A DNA stretch of 64,000 nt from STC-113 sp964553745 (GTDB lineage: Bacteria; Patescibacteriota; Gracilibacteria; BD1-5; UBA2023), in assembly GCA_964553745.1 (NCBI GenBank), contig CAZKLD010000006.1:1-64000 (forward strand), written 5' to 3'. How positions within the stretch are numbered: position 1 is the stretch's first letter; each line of letters starts with the position of its first letter. Below the pieces are notes generated by a model. That model worked only from the letters and a program-made list of their open reading frames with translations. It had not been told where the DNA came from and did no database searches. Of this stretch, positions 29,731 through 38,585 are shown in pieces. A program made the translations under genes and the position numbers.

Positions 29731-29772
29731 TTGATTTTTTGACACTTTTGCTTGATTTTTAGCATTTTTGCA

Positions 29773-29871
29773 TATAATAAGCGAGACTTTTTTCGGAAAA
29801 TGAAACTAAGTCTCCTTTTTGTTTTATTTACAAATGTATATTCCTGGGCTAATGTAAGCCGATTTATACAT
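29773..29871 (+). promoter_or_regulatory. rpsB leader: -10 box, terminator-like hairpin and second stem-loop
   Basis: TATAAT lies at 29773-29778. A hairpin GAGACTT (29783-29789) with AAGTCTC (29808-29814) followed by a T-run could end the upstream gene or act as an attenuator. A second structure pairs ATGTATA (29834-29840) with TATACAT (29865-29871) around an inner GGCT/AGCC stem. A structured leader before rpsB would allow S2 to regulate its own synthesis; this is inference. Confidence 0.55.
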
Positions 29872-29917
29872 GTAATTCAAGAAGGTTCAAGGATTATTTT
29901 TTTACAAACATATTTTT

Positions 29918-30688
29918 ATGTCTGATACACTAATCAAAGAAATGCTGGACAATGCAGTCCACATCTGATACAAGAGACAATATTGGTCTCCAAAAATGAG
30001 AGATTACATACATGGTATCCAAAACGGAATCCACGTATTCGATCTTTATAAGACTGTCGCTAAGCTAGAAGAAGTAAGGGCCGTCCTTGCTAATATGGCT
30101 GAAAACGGTAAAGAGGTTCTTATCGTCGGAACTAAGGTTCAGGCTAGGGATCTTGTTAAGGAATTGGCAATCTCCACTAATCATCACTTCGTTATCGACA
30201 AATGGGTTCCAGGACTTCTTACGAATTTCTCGACACTTAAAAGAAGAATATTCACATACAACAAACTAGAAAAAGACGCTGAAACCGGAGTTCTTGATAT
30301 GCTTACTAAAAAAGAGAAAGCTATGAAGATGAAAGAATTGGAAAAACTTAAAAAAGCTTACGAAGGTCTTAAAGAACTTAAGAGGACTCCAGATGCTGTA
30401 TTCGTAATCGATGGTCACTACGAAGGTCTTGCTCTTACTGAAGCCAGAATCCTTAAGATCCCATCATTCGCGCTACTAGGTTCTACTTGAGATATCGATT
30501 CATGTACTAATTTCATCCCTTGCAATGTTAACTCTATCAAGGCAATCAAATTCATGCTAGATCAGCTTAAGCCTACTCTAACTCGCAAGAAAATCGAAAA
30601 ACCTTTTGCTGCACCTGCTGCTACTGACGCTGCAAGAGCTCCAAGAAACCCAAATCCGATCAAAAAAGACAGAGTTCAAAACATATAG
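29918..30688 (+). CDS. rpsB: 30S ribosomal protein S2
   Basis: The 256-residue protein is a clear S2: HIGYKRQYWSPKMRDYI, YIHGIQNGIHVFDL, NHHFVIDKWVPGLLTN and VFVIDGHYEGLALTEA are family landmarks. Ten of its twelve glycines use GGN and only two use TGA, much less than in other genes here. The stop is TAG. As in many bacteria it lies close to tsf, separated here by a membrane-protein gene. No Shine-Dalgarno site is visible. Confidence 0.97.
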
Positions 30689-30707
30689 TTCATAACTCGG
30701 AGATCAT

Positions 30708-31091
30708 ATGAATGCAGATAACAACAATCTATTTGTAGATGAAGAGGAACTAACAGGGAAACCGACAAAGGAAGATAGGGTGCTGGGTGCTATTTGCTAC
30801 GCACATTTCCTCTTCCTGGTACCATTCCTTCTGCAAAAAGATTCCGAATTCCTGAAATTCCACATGAAACAATGATGAGTCCTGTATGTACTATTCGTTC
30901 TCATCAATACTATCGCTGCACTATTCTTTCCTATAAACATCTCACTGAGATTGGTCTGAATACTGTTCCTTGCATATACCTGAATGGGGATATACAATGG
31001 ATATAAGGCTTATCTGGGAGAAAGGAATGAAATCTGATTCCTGAAAGACTTGGTTGCGAAAGTAGGGGAGAAGCTGAATGAAAAACAATAA
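30708..31091 (+). CDS. Small membrane protein, DUF4870/TM-type
   Basis: This 127-residue product has a charged 25-residue N-terminus, then about three hydrophobic helices (VLGAICYAHFLFLVPFLL, VLYVLFVLINTIAALFF, LRLVGILFLAYTGMGIYNGY). It ends with a short amphipathic helix. The pattern fits the DUF4870/Tic20-like small membrane proteins. It lies inside the rpsB-tsf region, so it is probably expressed with them. Function is unknown. Confidence 0.75.
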
Positions 31092-31102
31092 ATCAAAATA
31101 TA

Positions 31103-31133
31103 CGTAGATTCAGGGCAATGCCTTGAATCTACG
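31103..31133 (+). terminator. Hairpin between the membrane protein gene and tsf
   Basis: CGTAGATTCA pairs with TGAATCTACG around an inner GGC/GCC stem; ATAAAAATCTTT follows. It is a weak terminator or a leader structure for tsf. Confidence 0.55.
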
Positions 31134-31167
31134 ATAAAAATCTTTAATAACTAACCATTAAACAAAC

Positions 31168-31956
31168 ATGGTAACTGCACAAATGGTAAAAGAGCTTAGA
31201 GAAATCACCGGTGTCGGTATGTCTGACTGCAAGAACGCTCTTGTAGAGACTGACGGAGACATCGATGCTGCAATCGAGCTTCTTAGAAAAAAAGGTTTCG
31301 CAAAAGCTGCAAAAAGAGCTGATAACGAAACAAAAGAAGGTAAAATCAAGATCATGAATGACGGAACTACTGCTTACGTCGTATCTGTCGGATGTGAGAC
31401 TGACTTTGTCGCGAGAAATGATACTTACGATGAAATGCTTAATAAATTCGTAGAAATCAGAAAATCTTCAGCAACCGACGAAGAGGCTATCGCTAAATCC
31501 GAAGACCTTAAATCTACTGAATACCAATTGAAGATAGGTGAAAACATGAAGATCCTTGCCCTTACAAAAATCGAAGGAGAAGTAATCGAATCATACGTTC
31601 ACTCAAACAATAAAGTTGCTGCTTTAATCGTAGCAAAAGCTGGAATTGATACTGAAAAGCTAAAAATGGTCGCAATGCACATCACTGCTACAAACCCTGA
31701 TGTACTTTCTCCTGAGGATATCTCAGCTGATGCTGTGGCTAAAGAAAAGGAAATCCAACTTGAGCTTATGAAGAACGATCCTAAGAATGCTGGAAAACCT
31801 GAGGAAATCATGCTTAAGATCATTGAAGGTAAAATGACTAAATTCAAAGAAGAGAACGCTCTTCTTACACAACAATTTGTCGTTAATCCTGACCAGAAAG
31901 TCCAAGATTTTATCGGAGCTGATTCGATAGTTTCTTTCAAGAGATACGCTATATAA
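31168..31956 (+). CDS. tsf: Elongation factor Ts
   Basis: The 262-residue protein is EF-Ts, the nucleotide exchange factor of EF-Tu. The N-terminal UBA-like domain reads MVKELREITGVGMSDCKNAL and LRKKGFAKAAKRA, and the core has CETDFVARND. All 13 glycines are encoded by GGN and none by TGA, which is striking next to genes where about half are TGA. This suggests that highly expressed genes avoid UGA. The ATG at 31168 is the conserved start. Confidence 0.97.
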   Translation: MVTAQMVKELREITGVGMSDCKNALVETDGDIDAAIELLRKKGFAKAAKRADNETKEGKIKIMNDGTTAYVVSVGCETDFVARNDTYDEMLNKFVEIRKSSATDEEAIAKSEDLKSTEYQLKIGENMKILALTKIEGEVIESYVHSNNKVAALIVAKAGIDTEKLKMVAMHITATNPDVLSPEDISADAVAKEKEIQLELMKNDPKNAGKPEEIMLKIIEGKMTKFKEENALLTQQFVVNPDQKVQDFIGADSIVSFKRYAI

Positions 31957-32010
31957 TTTTTTTAGAACTTTGGGCCTCAATTCTCATTTCTCGGTCCTCA
32001 GTTCTAATAT

Positions 32011-32085
32011 AGCCCCATAGTTCATCGGTTAGAATTCAGGATTCCAAATCCTGCGAGCTGTGTTCGATTCACAGTGGGGCTGCCA
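32011..32085 (+). tRNA. trnW: tRNA-Trp (CCA anticodon)
   Basis: A full cloverleaf is visible: acceptor AGCCCCA/TGGGGCT, D arm, anticodon stem CAGGA/TCCTG with loop TTCCAAA (anticodon CCA), T arm CTGTG-TTCGATT-CACAG, discriminator G and encoded CCA. The CCA anticodon reads UGG only. That fits a genome where UGA is glycine and not tryptophan. Confidence 0.93.
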
Positions 32086-32086
32086 A

Positions 32087-32135
32087 TGTAAATCAAATAA
32101 TCCTCCTGCGAAAGCGGGGGGATTATTGATTTACA
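32087..32135 (+). repeat. Strong hairpin after tRNA-Trp
   Basis: TGTAAATCAA and TAATCC pair with GGATTA and TTGATTTACA to form a long stem that starts right after the tRNA CCA end. There is no T-run, so processing or a transposon-end role is as likely as termination. Confidence 0.65.
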
Positions 32136-32137
32136 TT

Positions 32138-32269
32138 GCAGACCTTCAGGACTAGGAGTCGAATGGAGGGGGAAATTACGGAGTAATTTTAACGAGCCAA
32201 CGATTTGGCTCGTGGCCCCAACCCGTCTCTGGCAGTGAAGCGGGGAAGAACGACTCCTAGTGGGGCTGC
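32138..32269 (+). ncRNA. Possible structured RNA between tRNA-Trp and the OLD gene
   Basis: An outer stem pairs ACTAGGAGTCG (32151-32161) with CGACTCCTAGT (32251-32261), extended by GCAG/CTGC. Inside are at least three hairpins: AAATTAC/GTAATTT, GAGCCAA/TTGGCTC and CCCG/CGGG. It does not match tmRNA, 4.5S RNA, 6S or RNase P as far as I can tell by eye. It may instead be a small mobile repeat. Confidence 0.4.
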
Positions 32270-32286
32270 CAAATTACATGAATACC

Positions 32287-32316
32287 CAACAAGACGCCAG
32301 AGATGGCGTCTTGTTG
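32287..32316 (+). terminator. Intrinsic terminator
   Basis: A perfect 13-bp stem CAACAAGACGCCA / TGGCGTCTTGTTG with a GAGA loop is followed by CTTTT. It probably ends the rpsB-tsf-tRNA transcript. The 300 bases that follow are AT-rich with no gene. Confidence 0.85.
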
Positions 32317-32619
32317 CTTTTACTGGAGTTAGATAATTTTCAATATAAAATCCCATTTTTTGTCCACCCCACCTCCAAAGTCAATAGAACTCCTGAGTAG
32401 TAATGGCTTACTTAAAACAATATTGGTATTTTTGTTTTTTTGAGTTAGATAAACAGCACTAACAGCCACATGACTTGATATTTTTTATGGTTAGTTTTGG
32501 TCTAATTGGAGAGGTTAGTGAAGTTAGATAAGTGTAAAAATTTCAAGTAAAATTCGGATTAATTTACTTTTTGGATTAAATAAATAAAATCAATTCAATT
32601 TAGTTTATAAATAAGAATT

Positions 32620-34464
32620 ATGAAAATTTCAAAAATTATAATTGAAAATTTTAAATCAATTGAAAAAATTGAATTCGATATAAAAAAGTATTGAACGAGT
32701 TATACAACTATGTTGCTGTGAGTGAATGAATCTGGTAAAAGCAATATTTTGGAGGCAATGTCTTTTCTAGATACCCCCAAAAGCGAATTTGATTATAATT
32801 CCATTCATAGTCAAAAAGACGAGAAAAATAGTCCTGTAGACTTATGGTTTTATTTAGATTTTGAACGTGATGATACATATCAAGATGTAATAAAAAAAGA
32901 AGTAATAAATGGATGAAGCCTAAGTTTTAAAATTGATAATGTTATAAAAAATATTTATCTACAAGATTGAGAAACATATTTTAGTGAAAATATTGATTTT
33001 GAAATTAAAAATTTAAATAAAAATTTATTTATAAAACAAGTACAAAAAAATGAAGTTATTAATGGACAAACAACAACAATAAATAAATATGAAATTAGTG
33101 AAAAAAATGATACCCTAGGAACATACAAAGAGCTAACGGATGTATTGTTTAAAAATTATTTTGGAGATATAATAATTAAATTGATTAAAAAATTTGAACC
33201 TAAGGTTTCATTTTGGAAACCATCTGATAAGTACCTTATATCAGATGTAGATTTAAATGTTTTTAAAGATGATATAGACTCAAATATTCCTCTTAAACAT
33301 ATTTTTGCTTTATGAGGGTATATTTGAAAGGAAAAAATTAAATGAGAAATTGAAAAAATAGCAAATGACCTAATACGAAGAAAATTAATGAGTTCTCTTT
33401 CTAAGGCAGTAACAAAGTACGTAAAAGAAATATGGAAACATAAAATTGAAATAGATATTGAAATTAAAAATGAATTAAAATGCGTGGTTTGCATTAAGGA
33501 TGAAGGTGAAAATAATGAACATAATTACTATAAAATGAATGCAAGAAGTGAGTGATTTAAGCAATTTATGTCGTTAATTTTATCTTTATCTATAGAAACT
33601 AAGAAATTAGGAAATAAAAATAAGTTAATACTAATAGATGAGCCAGAGGCCCATCTACATCCATCAGGAATAAGAGATCTTAAAGAAGAGTTACTAAAAA
33701 TAGGTGAAAATAACTATCTATTCGTATCAACTCATTCCCCATTTCTAGTAGATATAAAAAACAAAGAAAGAAACATTATTATTAAAAAAATAGATAATTC
33801 AATAACTAAAAAGAAGGAAATAAATAATTATGATGATATTAGGGATGATGAAGTATTAGATGAGGCCTTTGGTATAAATATTTATAAAGATTTATTAACC
33901 CCAAATAGAATACTTGTTGAGGGCGCTTCTGATAAAATCATTTTACAAAAATCTTTTGATATTAAAAATTTAAAATATGGAGTTACAAACGGGACTGGTA
34001 GTAATATTATCACACTTGCCTCAAAATTAAATGGTGATGATATTGTAGTTTTAGTAATGGTTGATGATGACAGGGATTGACAAGGATATAAGAAAAATAT
34101 ACTCAAAATTTGAGGTGTATATAATATAAATAATGTTTTTACTATAAGAGATTTGGTTGGTAATGTCATAAATGAAGGAACTATTGAAGATTTATTAGGC
34201 AAAGAATTTATTGAAAGTAAATTTAAAGAATTTTATTTAAAAGAATTTAAAGAAGTGTGTAATCTAAGTTTAACAGAATCACCCTTCATCGAACAAATAA
34301 AAAAATTTCTTCATAAAAATGATAAATTTACTGATAAAATATTAGAAGATTTTAAAAAGAAGATTTCTAATGATTTTAAACCTGTAAAAACAAACTTTGA
34401 TAAAAATTTTCCATTACTAAAATCACTTTTGGAAAAAATTAGTGAGAAGTTAGATAATTTATAA
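32620..34464 (+). CDS. OLD-family ATP-dependent nuclease (ABC ATPase + Toprim)
   Basis: The 614-residue protein has an SMC/RecF-like ATPase and a C-terminal Toprim domain, as in OLD proteins and the GajA nuclease of Gabija. MKISKIIIENFKSIEKIEF opens the ATPase, GVNESGKS (residues 34-41) is Walker A, KLILIDEPEAHLHPSG is Walker B with the D-loop, and FVSTHSPFLV the switch region. Toprim shows LVEGASDKIIL and VDDDRDG. Such proteins often defend against phage. No UvrD-like helicase (GajB) lies next to it. The gene is more AT-rich than its neighbours and sits in an islet next to a tRNA. Confidence 0.88.
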
Positions 34465-34479
34465 AACATAATCATTTTT

Positions 34480-34507
34480 AAAACCCTATTTTATAAAATA
34501 GGGTTTT
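34480..34507 (+). terminator. Terminator after the OLD gene
   Basis: AAAACCCTATTTTATAAAATAGGGTTTT forms a 13-bp hairpin starting 16 bases after the stop codon, followed by T-rich sequence. Confidence 0.8.
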
Positions 34508-34520
34508 AAAATTATTTTTA

Positions 34521-34625
34521 TGGAGGTCGGTGACGGATTTGAACCATCTTTACACTTCACAGCCGCTCTATTCTTCCTATAATCCATTTCTACGATCACA
34601 TCAGTATAGCCAACCTATACCGACC
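34521..34625 (-). tRNA. tRNA-like element, identity unresolved
   Basis: The minus strand starts GGTCGGT and ends ACCGACC-T-CCA, a perfect 7-bp acceptor with encoded CCA. A T arm GATGG-TTCAAAT-CCGTC is also clear, and TATAG/CTATA could be the D stem. The 105-base length and the middle part do not give a convincing anticodon stem. It could be a tRNA with a long insertion, a decayed tRNA, or a tRNA-like fragment. The rest of 34626-34862 shows no gene. Confidence 0.5.
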
Positions 34626-34862
34626 CGGAAGTGTACCGACGCAACCTTTTATGTAGTTAGTGATTTTTACCATACTCTCGAATATATTGTTAAAAGCGAA
34701 GTAAAGCTTGAAACCGATTGTAAGAGCTGGAAATATAAGTAGAATGTTTGCAACGTCTAAATTTTATTTAAATTTTCAAAAATTCAAAGTTAAAAGTTGT
34801 ATTAGCTCTTTAAATATATATTATCAACAACATATACCAATTTAATTTATAAATATATTTAT

Positions 34863-35651
34863 ATGAAAATTAATAGTTTGTATTCATATTTAAAGAAAAA
34901 AATAAGTAATAATAAAAATCAAGAACAAAAGACTTTTGAGCTTTTGGTACTAATAAAAAGTATTCTGACAAATAAAGAAAAACTTGCAGTTATCATGATT
35001 TTTATCTATTTATTTGGTTTGGTATATCAATTCATGAAAATTGTTTGAGTTGATAGAAAACCTCAATTTTCATACTTAATTTTTTTCAGTTTTTCTAATA
35101 CAATAAATGATTTTCTAATTATTGTTTGAAATATTTTTTGGTATTTTATTCTGACTTTCTCTTTAATTTATATTACTATTTTAACAATATCGTGATATAA
35201 ATTTAAAAATGCTTTTAGTAACAAAATTTATTGAATTTTACATTCGTTAATATTGCTAATAATTATTAGCATATTTTCTTATAAGAATTTAAATTTAAAA
35301 TCTTTTGATTCAGTAATAAAAATATTTATAACTGTTATTCCTTATCTTTTATGAGTATTTTTATCATATGTTATATTTACTTGAAAAAAATGGAAGGAAA
35401 GTACATTATATCTTTTCTTCTTAACGTATTTTTTTTATTGATTTATACTTTTATTGGTATGATGAGAAAAATATTACGCATGTGAAAAATTAAGAGATAA
35501 CGACCCAATTAAAAATTGTTTTATTTTAACATATAAAAATGATAAATACTGATTTACTTGAAATTGAGATGTATATAAATTGGATGAATTTAAGTCATTT
35601 TTTACTGCTGACTACATCAAAAATAAGACTCAAACTTGAGGTACAAAATAA
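34863..35651 (+). CDS. Multi-pass membrane protein, hypothetical
   Basis: This 262-residue frame requires UGA as Gly. It has about five to six transmembrane segments between residues 38 and 200, for example LAVIMIFIYLFGLVYQF and LIIISIFSY-like stretches, with a soluble 60-residue C-terminus. It is strongly AT-rich like the OLD gene, which lies 400 bases upstream. A membrane partner of a defence gene is conceivable but not shown. I recognise no family. Confidence 0.65.
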
Positions 35652-36004
35652 TTGTTAGAAAAAGTTAGATAACTTCCAAAAAAACTTTCATTTTTACCGC
35701 TTTCAAAATACCCCGACTCTATTAATTATATTATTATATATGTATATAAACATAATTATAATTATTAAAAATATGTATAAATTCGTAATAGTGCTTATAT
35801 AATTATTATAATATTAAAGCTCTTTTGAATTATATTCAAACAATCAAAAATGGTTTATTTTAGGATATGGAAGTCTCTTATATACTCTAAATATTGTTCA
35901 AAATGTCTCCATAGAGCTGCCAATGATAATTGACGAATTAAAAAATTAACGAATGGAAAATTATTATTAATTCCTTCTCAAACAAGTTATTTAATCTTTA
36001 GGAG
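35652..36004. other. AT-rich intergenic stretch
   Basis: Very AT-rich sequence with no convincing frame or RNA. One copy of the decamer AGTTAGATAA lies at 35663-35672. Confidence 0.5.
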
Positions 36005-36538
36005 CTAATCTTTGGTAATTATGTTTTCAACTTTTATAGCTGTATTGTCAGTCACTGTATTTATTCACTCTTTAAAATATTTTGAAGGATTCACGACGAC
36101 TCATTTATATATTCATTTTTCCGGATCAATTTCATCAGTCAGGCTATTAAGTCAATCCACTATTATGTAGTATTTTCATTCATACTCGAAATATCAATCG
36201 AAAGATGGCACTTGTCTTCAATTCTCAAGAACTTCGGCAAAGTGCTTAGTTGGTTTGAATTTCTCTTTTAGTAATTTAATATCGGAGTCCCTATCTTTCT
36301 GTGAAGTGTATTCCAGAATAAAGTTATTTCATCATATGTCATATATTATTACTTGAGCATTGAAATTAATTTTTTCAGGTTCAAAATTAATGAGATTCAA
36401 TTTTCATTTGAGCATATTTTCAATAGAATGAGCAAAAATTCATTTTATTGTCAACTCATGAAAAACTATATCTTCAGCCTGATAAGATATAGGAGTGGTA
36501 TCCGTAAGTCATCTCATGTCTTCTTTCAATATTGTCAT
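36005..36538 (-). CDS. Hypothetical protein following the kinase fragment
   Basis: This 177-residue frame uses TGA as Gly and ends in TAG. It starts three bases after the stop of the kinase-like fragment. Strand-rich segments such as NAQVIIYDIGGNNFILEY and YFEYEGKYYIIVDGL suggest a compact beta domain, with no motif I know. Confidence 0.6.
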
Positions 36539-36541
36539 GGG

Positions 36542-36975
36542 CTATTTTTTAGAAAATAATTTAATTCTTCCGAAATCTATTATATAGATATTTCATTTTT
36601 TATCTAGCATAATGTTTCAGGGGTGCAAATCTCAATGATACAGTCATTGTTTACCTAGATAATCAAAAGCTTTACTCAAGTCAGATCAGTGTCACAATAG
36701 CTCTCAAAGTTTACCTCATGAATAATCTTCAAGTATCATTGTAAGATGATCATCTTTGACATTGAACACTTTTTTTAGCATTCTCTCACTTCCATATCAG
36801 TGACATTATTTAATCTTGCGAATTCCTTGGGTTCAAGTTGTTTTTTGTAGTAGTCCAGCAGTGTTTTTGTGTATAACTGAGAAGCGGGGACGGCCGAGGC
36901 GCTGCCATAGAATATCAAAATAACCCACAAGTAAGTGGGGAAAGAACTGTGCAATACTATCCGGAAATCAAACAA
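36542..36975 (-). pseudogene. Kinase-like gene with an apparent frameshift
   Basis: The C-terminal part is kinase-like: LYHGDLHPGNIMLD has the HxDxxxxN catalytic loop and IYIIDFGRIKL the DFG motif, as in RIO/Bud32 or APH-type kinases. It is readable from ATG 36781 to TAG 36542. The N-terminal part lies in another frame from ATG 36975 and ends at TAA 36775 after EFARLNNVTDMEVREC. The frames would join near 36796-36801 (NNVT then GYGSERMLKK) if one base were restored. This is a pseudogene, a sequencing error or a -1 frameshift site. Confidence 0.65.
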
Positions 36976-36988
36976 AGATGATATAATC

Positions 36989-37366
36989 TTACGGATCCTT
37001 TTCTTGTCTTTTCAGTTTTTCTGCAGCTTCAGATGTCGATACTGTTTTTCACATAAGGAATAATCGTATGATTCCAAGGGCTATCAGGTAATAAACTATC
37101 ATTGCCAGTAAGGTGGTCCATTCAAATACGCTTCCTTCAACCCTGGAAATCCTAAATACATTCAGAAAGGGTGAGGCAAATATATTTGTTATTCCATATA
37201 TGAATCTGGTAAAACCTGCAGCAGGATTTGCGCCTAAAAACTTCAGTACAAAACGGAAAGCAAGAAGCACCTCTAGAATACTGAGTATGTACCAGACAAT
37301 TTGAGTTCAGCGATACAGGGGCCTAGTCCTAGGGGAATTAGTAGAATCTAAATCATTGGTGTTCAT
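36989..37366 (-). CDS. YggT-like membrane protein, paralogue 1
   Basis: This 125-residue protein has two hydrophobic regions (VWYILSILEVLLAFRFVLK and LLAMIVYYLIALGIIRLFL) and the FIYGITNIFASPFLNVF segment typical of YggT-family proteins. It is a close paralogue of the gene at 37987, and both carry the opening DSTNSPxTxPLYRGTQIV. Function is unknown; YggT proteins are linked to envelope or osmotic functions. Confidence 0.75.
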
Positions 37367-37645
37367 AATTTTGAATTAAGATATTAAGAATATTCTCCTA
37401 TCCATAAATTATATATTTATAAAATCATAACACAAAAAATGCCTGTGATAATTTGGTGATATCGGCCAGATATTTTTGATAATTTTTTATCCGTAAACTT
37501 CAAATATTCATCAGATGAACCAAGAACTTTAAACTTTTTTGAATTTAAATTCACACATTCTGCAAAATTGCTTATACTGTTGCCGATAGTGATTCTCAAG
37601 AAGATGATTCATTATCATTTTTTATACTTTTACAATTTTTTATAT

Positions 37646-37918
37646 ATGAAGAAGCAAGATTTTATAAAGGCTTTAGCAGCTCAATTGTCTATGGGTCAAG
37701 ATGTTACAGGTAAATTCCTTGACGGAGCAATCTCACTTATCTCATCTGAACTTAAGAAGGGTGAAGAAATCAATATCACTTGATTTGGTGTATTTAAAGT
37801 TTCAAACAGGGCTGCAAGAAATTGAATCAATCCAAAAACTAAAGAAGCAATCAAAATCCCAGCTTCAAAATCTCCAGCTTTCAAGGCAGGAAAGACTTTC
37901 AAGGAAGCTATCAAGTAA
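37646..37918 (+). CDS. hup: DNA-binding protein HU
   Basis: The 90-residue protein is a complete HU/IHF family member: MKKQDFIKALAAQLSM, the INITGFGVFKVSNRAARNG strand region, and the conserved arm KIPASKSPAFKAGKTFKEAI. The usual NPKTKE is present. It binds and bends DNA as a dimer. It sits between two minus-strand YggT-like paralogues. TGA supplies two of its eight glycines. Confidence 0.95.
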
Positions 37919-37941
37919 TAGTTCTCCAAAACAAATAAAAA

Positions 37942-37963
37942 AGAAGCATTCTAGAATGCTTCT
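37942..37963. terminator. Bidirectional terminator after HU
   Basis: AGAAGCATTCTAGAATGCTTCT is a perfect inverted repeat flanked by A-run and T-run. It serves HU and the convergent YggT-like gene. Confidence 0.9.
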
Positions 37964-37986
37964 TTTTTTGATGTTCCGCCTTATGA

Positions 37987-38346
37987 TTACTCTTTTTCTT
38001 GTTTATTCAATTTATCTGAAGCTTCTTGGGTTGAAACTGTTTTACCTATAAGGAATAGTTTGATTATGCCAAGTGCGATTATCCAGTAAACAATCATTGC
38101 CAAGAGTGTTGCCCATTCAAATATCGATCATTCCACTTTTGATACGGGGAAGACGTTTAGAAATGGTGAGGCAAAGATAAAAGTTACACTATATATGAAA
38201 TTTGTGAAACCGGCTGCCGCATTTGCGCCTAAAAGTTTAAGAATGAATCTGAAAGCAAGAAGAACTTCCAAGATACTGAGTATGTACCAGACTATTTGTG
38301 TGCCACGATATAGTGGCTTAGTGCTTGGTGAATTAGTAGAATCCAT
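37987..38346 (-). CDS. YggT-like membrane protein, paralogue 2
   Basis: This 119-residue product is a close paralogue of the gene at 36989. The two share most residues, including LYRGTQIVWYILSILEVLL and the C-terminal GKTVST motif. It has the same two hydrophobic regions. The duplication flanks the HU gene, which suggests a local duplication with HU in between. Confidence 0.75.
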
Positions 38347-38585
38347 ATTTTCGGGATAAAAAAATAAATTTTAGTCCATCTGTTCAATTGGTTCAAAATT
38401 CAATTAAATTTAAGTTAAGTATATGTTTTATTGCCCTTTATCCAAAAAGAAAGCACTTACCTTAACAAATGTCATTCGTTATTAGATTTTAAGTTTTTTA
38501 CTTTAACTCTTTTCTGGATACAATCATACGGATATCCCTCAATATATTATTTTTAATCCGTATGCCTTCCTTGGTTAATAACGAT

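Larger units (their letters stand above)
32073..32272 (+). repeat. 14-base direct repeat of the tRNA-Trp 3' end
   Basis: AGTGGGGCTGCCAA occurs at 32073-32086, the 3' end of tRNA-Trp, and again at 32259-32272. Such duplications of a tRNA 3' end are the usual footprint of integration into a tRNA gene. Only about 185 bases lie between the copies. Confidence 0.7.
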
